Below are positions 62,172 through 64,000 of a DNA stretch of 64,000 nucleotides, piece after piece. Positions within the stretch are counted from its first letter, which is position 1. Each line of letters opens with the position of its first letter. The position numbers and the translations under genes were made by a program. A model generated the notes under the pieces. That model worked only from the letters and a program-made list of their open reading frames with translations, had not been told where the DNA came from and did no database searches. The DNA is from Pseudomonas rubra (GTDB lineage: Bacteria > Pseudomonadota > Gammaproteobacteria > Pseudomonadales > Pseudomonadaceae): contig NZ_JAMDGZ010000013.1 in NCBI RefSeq assembly GCF_028656935.1, forward strand, positions 89,439 through 153,438, written 5' to 3'.

Positions 62172-63134
62172 TCAGTTGAGAATCACCAGCGCCGGGTATT
62201 CGTGCAGTTGTGCCGAAGTGATGTGGGCCAGCGCGCGCAGGGTTTCCAGCGGTTGGTCGAGGCGATAGTTGCCGGTCACCGCGATGCTTTCCAGGTGTTG
62301 ATTGCCGTTGATGATCAAGCCTGGGTAGTAGCGGCGCAACTCCGCCAGCACCTGGCTCAAGGGGCAGTTCTCGAACACCAGGCGGCCCTGGACCCAGGCC
62401 AGATCCTTTTGCGCATCGAGGCGCCCGCGCTGGCTGAAGCCGTTGGGGCCGACGCTGATGCTGTCGCCCGCCGACAGGCGAATGCGCTGGTCGCTGTTGG
62501 CTTGCAGGTCGACATCGCCGCGCTGCACCCGCACCTGTGCCTCGCCATCGAGGTAGCGCACGGCAAAGTCGGTGTCACGCACGCTGGCGCGCAGCGGCCC
62601 GGCTTGCAGTTCCAGCGCCGGCTGGGCGCCGCCGGGGATTTCGAAGTAGGCCTCGCCCTGCAGCAGCCTGGCCACCTGGCGGTTGTCGCGCAGGTCACTG
62701 GCGAAGGCCGAATTGGTGTTGAGCAATACCTTGGAGCCGTCGTCCAGTTGCAGCCGCTGACGTTCACCCACCACGGTAAGGTGATCGGCTTGCAGGCGCA
62801 GCGGCAGGTTGCCCACGGTGAACACCGTCACCAGCAGCACGGCAGCAGCGGCCAGGGGTTTCCAGTGCGGGCGGATACGCGCGCGCAGCGAGCGACGCTT
62901 GAGGTGATTGAGCTGCCCGGCGGCCTGGCGCAGGGGGGCGCCGTTCCAGATCGCTTCGGCTTCGACATAGGCGGTCGCGTTGGCCGGGTCGGCCTCAAGC
63001 CAGGCTTCGAATGCCTGGGTGTCTTCTGCGCTTGCGCACTGCAGGCGGATCAGCCAGTCCAGGGCCTGGTCCATGGCACGGTCACTGGCGGGCTGGCCAG
63101 GCGGCGAGGGGCTAGGGGAGGGACTGTCGGTCAC
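62172..63134 (-). CDS. hasS: FecR-type anti-sigma factor
   Basis: A 320-residue transmembrane regulator: N-terminal cytoplasmic domain with DQALDWLIRLQCASAEDTQA and FEAWLEADPANATAYVEAEA, one membrane helix near residue 95 (PLAAAAVLLVTVFTVGNLPL) and a periplasmic FecR domain (VVGERQRLQLDDGSKVLLNT). It should bind the STN domain of the receptor and control the sigma factor. It starts with GTG (62 residues longer than the next good Met). The symbol is by analogy. Confidence 0.88.
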   Translation of the reverse strand: MTDSPSPSPSPPGQPASDRAMDQALDWLIRLQCASAEDTQAFEAWLEADPANATAYVEAEAIWNGAPLRQAAGQLNHLKRRSLRARIRPHWKPLAAAAVLLVTVFTVGNLPLRLQADHLTVVGERQRLQLDDGSKVLLNTNSAFASDLRDNRQVARLLQGEAYFEIPGGAQPALELQAGPLRASVRDTDFAVRYLDGEAQVRVQRGDVDLQANSDQRIRLSAGDSISVGPNGFSQRGRLDAQKDLAWVQGRLVFENCPLSQVLAELRRYYPGLIINGNQHLESIAVTGNYRLDQPLETLRALAHITSAQLHEYPALVILN

Positions 63135-63227
63135 GGGGTGGGTCCTTGGCGGTCGGGCGCTGTGTGCGAATGATCCGGGGTATCCATGAGGATGGCAAGG
63201 TTTTAGCTGCGATCCACGACAGGCTGT

Positions 63228-63740
63228 TTACTTCAGCCGGTCGGCTACCCCTACACAGATGGCCATGATCAGTTTCAGTTCCTTCTGAACCGTGCTGGCC
63301 GACACCTGCAACTGCTCGGCGATTTCCAGGTAGCTGGCACCATGCAGGCGGCTGAGGATGAAGATGCGTTGCTGGCGCTCGGTCAATTGCGCAAGGCTGA
63401 CGCTCAGGCGCTTGAGCAGTCGTTCGGCGTGGGCGGCGTCTTCGGCGCTGCTGCTGGGGGCGGCAACGTTGTGCAGGATCTGCTCGGGCACATCGTCGAC
63501 CAGGTTGCGCGACTGCGCCCGGCGCGCACGCAGGTGGTCGAGGGCGAGGTTGCGCGCGGTCTGGAACACGAAGGGTTCCAGGTGCTCGATAGGGCGTTCG
63601 CCGAGGGCGCGGGTCACCCGCAGGTAGGTCTCCTGCAACAGGTCTTCGGCAGTGCTGGGGTTATCCACCATGCGCTGCAGGGTGCGCAGCAGGCTGACCC
63701 GCTGGGCAAGGAAAACGGTGTTGAACCGGGATTGACTCAC
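63228..63740 (-). CDS. hasI: FecI-type ECF sigma factor
   Basis: A 170-residue sigma-70 family ECF factor: region 2 includes NPSTAEDLLQETYLRVTRAL and region 4 has LTERQQRIFILSRLHGASYL with a helix-turn-helix SYLEIAEQLQVSASTVQKEL. It is expected to transcribe the receptor gene when heme is sensed. It starts with GTG at 63740. A Fur box lies 26 bp upstream. The symbol is by analogy to HasI. Confidence 0.9.
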   Translation of the reverse strand: MSQSRFNTVFLAQRVSLLRTLQRMVDNPSTAEDLLQETYLRVTRALGERPIEHLEPFVFQTARNLALDHLRARRAQSRNLVDDVPEQILHNVAAPSSSAEDAAHAERLLKRLSVSLAQLTERQQRIFILSRLHGASYLEIAEQLQVSASTVQKELKLIMAICVGVADRLK

Positions 63741-63766
63741 TGCGGTACTCGACCAAGGCGTGGCGA

Positions 63767-63783
63767 ATGATAATGCTTATCAT
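63767..63783. promoter_or_regulatory. Fur box upstream of the ECF sigma gene
   Basis: ATGATAA-TGC-TTATCAT, a perfect 7-bp-arm palindrome matching the core of the Fur consensus. It would repress the sigma gene, and through it the heme receptor, when iron is plentiful. No other credible gene is seen from here to the window end apart from a REP copy. Confidence 0.88.
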
Positions 63784-63811
63784 CAACGCATTGGTCAAGT
63801 ACTGACGCTAT

Positions 63812-63837
63812 CTGTGGGAGCGGACTTGCCCCGCGAT
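63812..63837. repeat. Single REP-type element near the window end
   Basis: One copy of the CTGTGGGAGCGGACTTGCCC core ending CGCGATT, without a visible inverted partner inside the window. The rest of 63838-64000 shows no gene that I can support. Confidence 0.7.
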
Positions 63838-64000
63838 TGCCAGTCCGGGCACTGGATTTGTATCGGTTGGGCTGGCCCTATCGCGGCATCGGTATCTACA
63901 CATCTCTAATCCTGATCTATGAAGAGGGCTCAGGGTTGGTCTGGGCATGTGTGCTTATCCAGTTGATGTGGCGAGGCTGTCGGCCCCTTCCGCCCTTACG

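Overview
The window is ordinary chromosomal DNA of a fluorescent Pseudomonas, most likely of the P. putida group. This rests on high G+C coding sequence, on gene order recalled for this genus (tldD-yjgA-pmbA, fagA-fumC-orfX-sodA, rpoN-lpt-kds, mla-murA-his, valS-holC-pepA, arcDABC), and on many short palindromic intergenic repeats with a GCGGGCTTGCCCCGCGAT or GCCGGCCTTGCCGGCGAT core. No rRNA, tRNA, CRISPR array, integrase or transposase was seen.

Layout. 1-2.9 kb: tldD (5' end outside the window), yjgA and pmbA. 3.0-6.9 kb: a Fur-box-preceded operon fagA-fumC-orfX-sodA, then a ZIP metal transporter. 6.9-13.9 kb (minus strand): kdsD-kdsC-lptC-lptA-lptB-rpoN-hpf-ptsN-rapZ-ptsO, joining LPS precursor synthesis and export to sigma-54 and the nitrogen phosphotransferase system. 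14.1-22.1 kb: mlaFEDCB, ibaG, murA, hisG, hisD, hisC. 22.2-25.0 kb: a GntR regulator with an MFS transporter between two copies of an exact 36-bp repeat, an NTF2-like protein and a GIY-YIG protein.

25.0-29.0 kb is the accessory part. Two divergent genes encode large exported proteins that share an N-terminal cysteine-containing domain and C-terminal tandem repeats of about 105 residues. The region is visibly poorer in G+C than its neighbours. The plus-strand gene has an in-frame amber codon exactly where every other repeat has a conserved Trp, and a perfect 16-bp-arm palindrome lies between the two genes. I regard this pair as the least understood system here.

29.0-40.6 kb: yejK, HU, rlmF, valS, a small hypothetical gene, holC, pepA, lptF, lptG, an RDD protein and a cold-shock protein. 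40.9-48.6 kb: a glycine cleavage/serine dehydratase operon (gcvH-gcvP-sdaA-gcvT) with a recognisable sigma-54 promoter and three GcsR-like sites, preceded by the TyrR-family activator gene gcsR. 48.7-55.9 kb: a DUF5064 gene, the arginine deiminase operon arcDABC with an ANR-like box, and a second arcD paralogue facing away. 55.9-58.6 kb: a chemoreceptor and a DUF454 protein. 58.6-63.8 kb: heme acquisition under surface signalling (hemO, a TonB receptor with an STN domain, FecR-type anti-sigma factor, FecI-type sigma factor) with a Fur box ahead of the sigma gene.

Recurring themes are iron (Fur boxes before fagA and the sigma gene; iron-sparing fumarase and Mn-SOD; heme uptake), sigma-54 (rpoN and a sigma-54 operon with its activator), and the outer membrane (lpt, kds, mla and lptFG). 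Assignments come from recognising translated sequence and motifs by eye; no database search was run.
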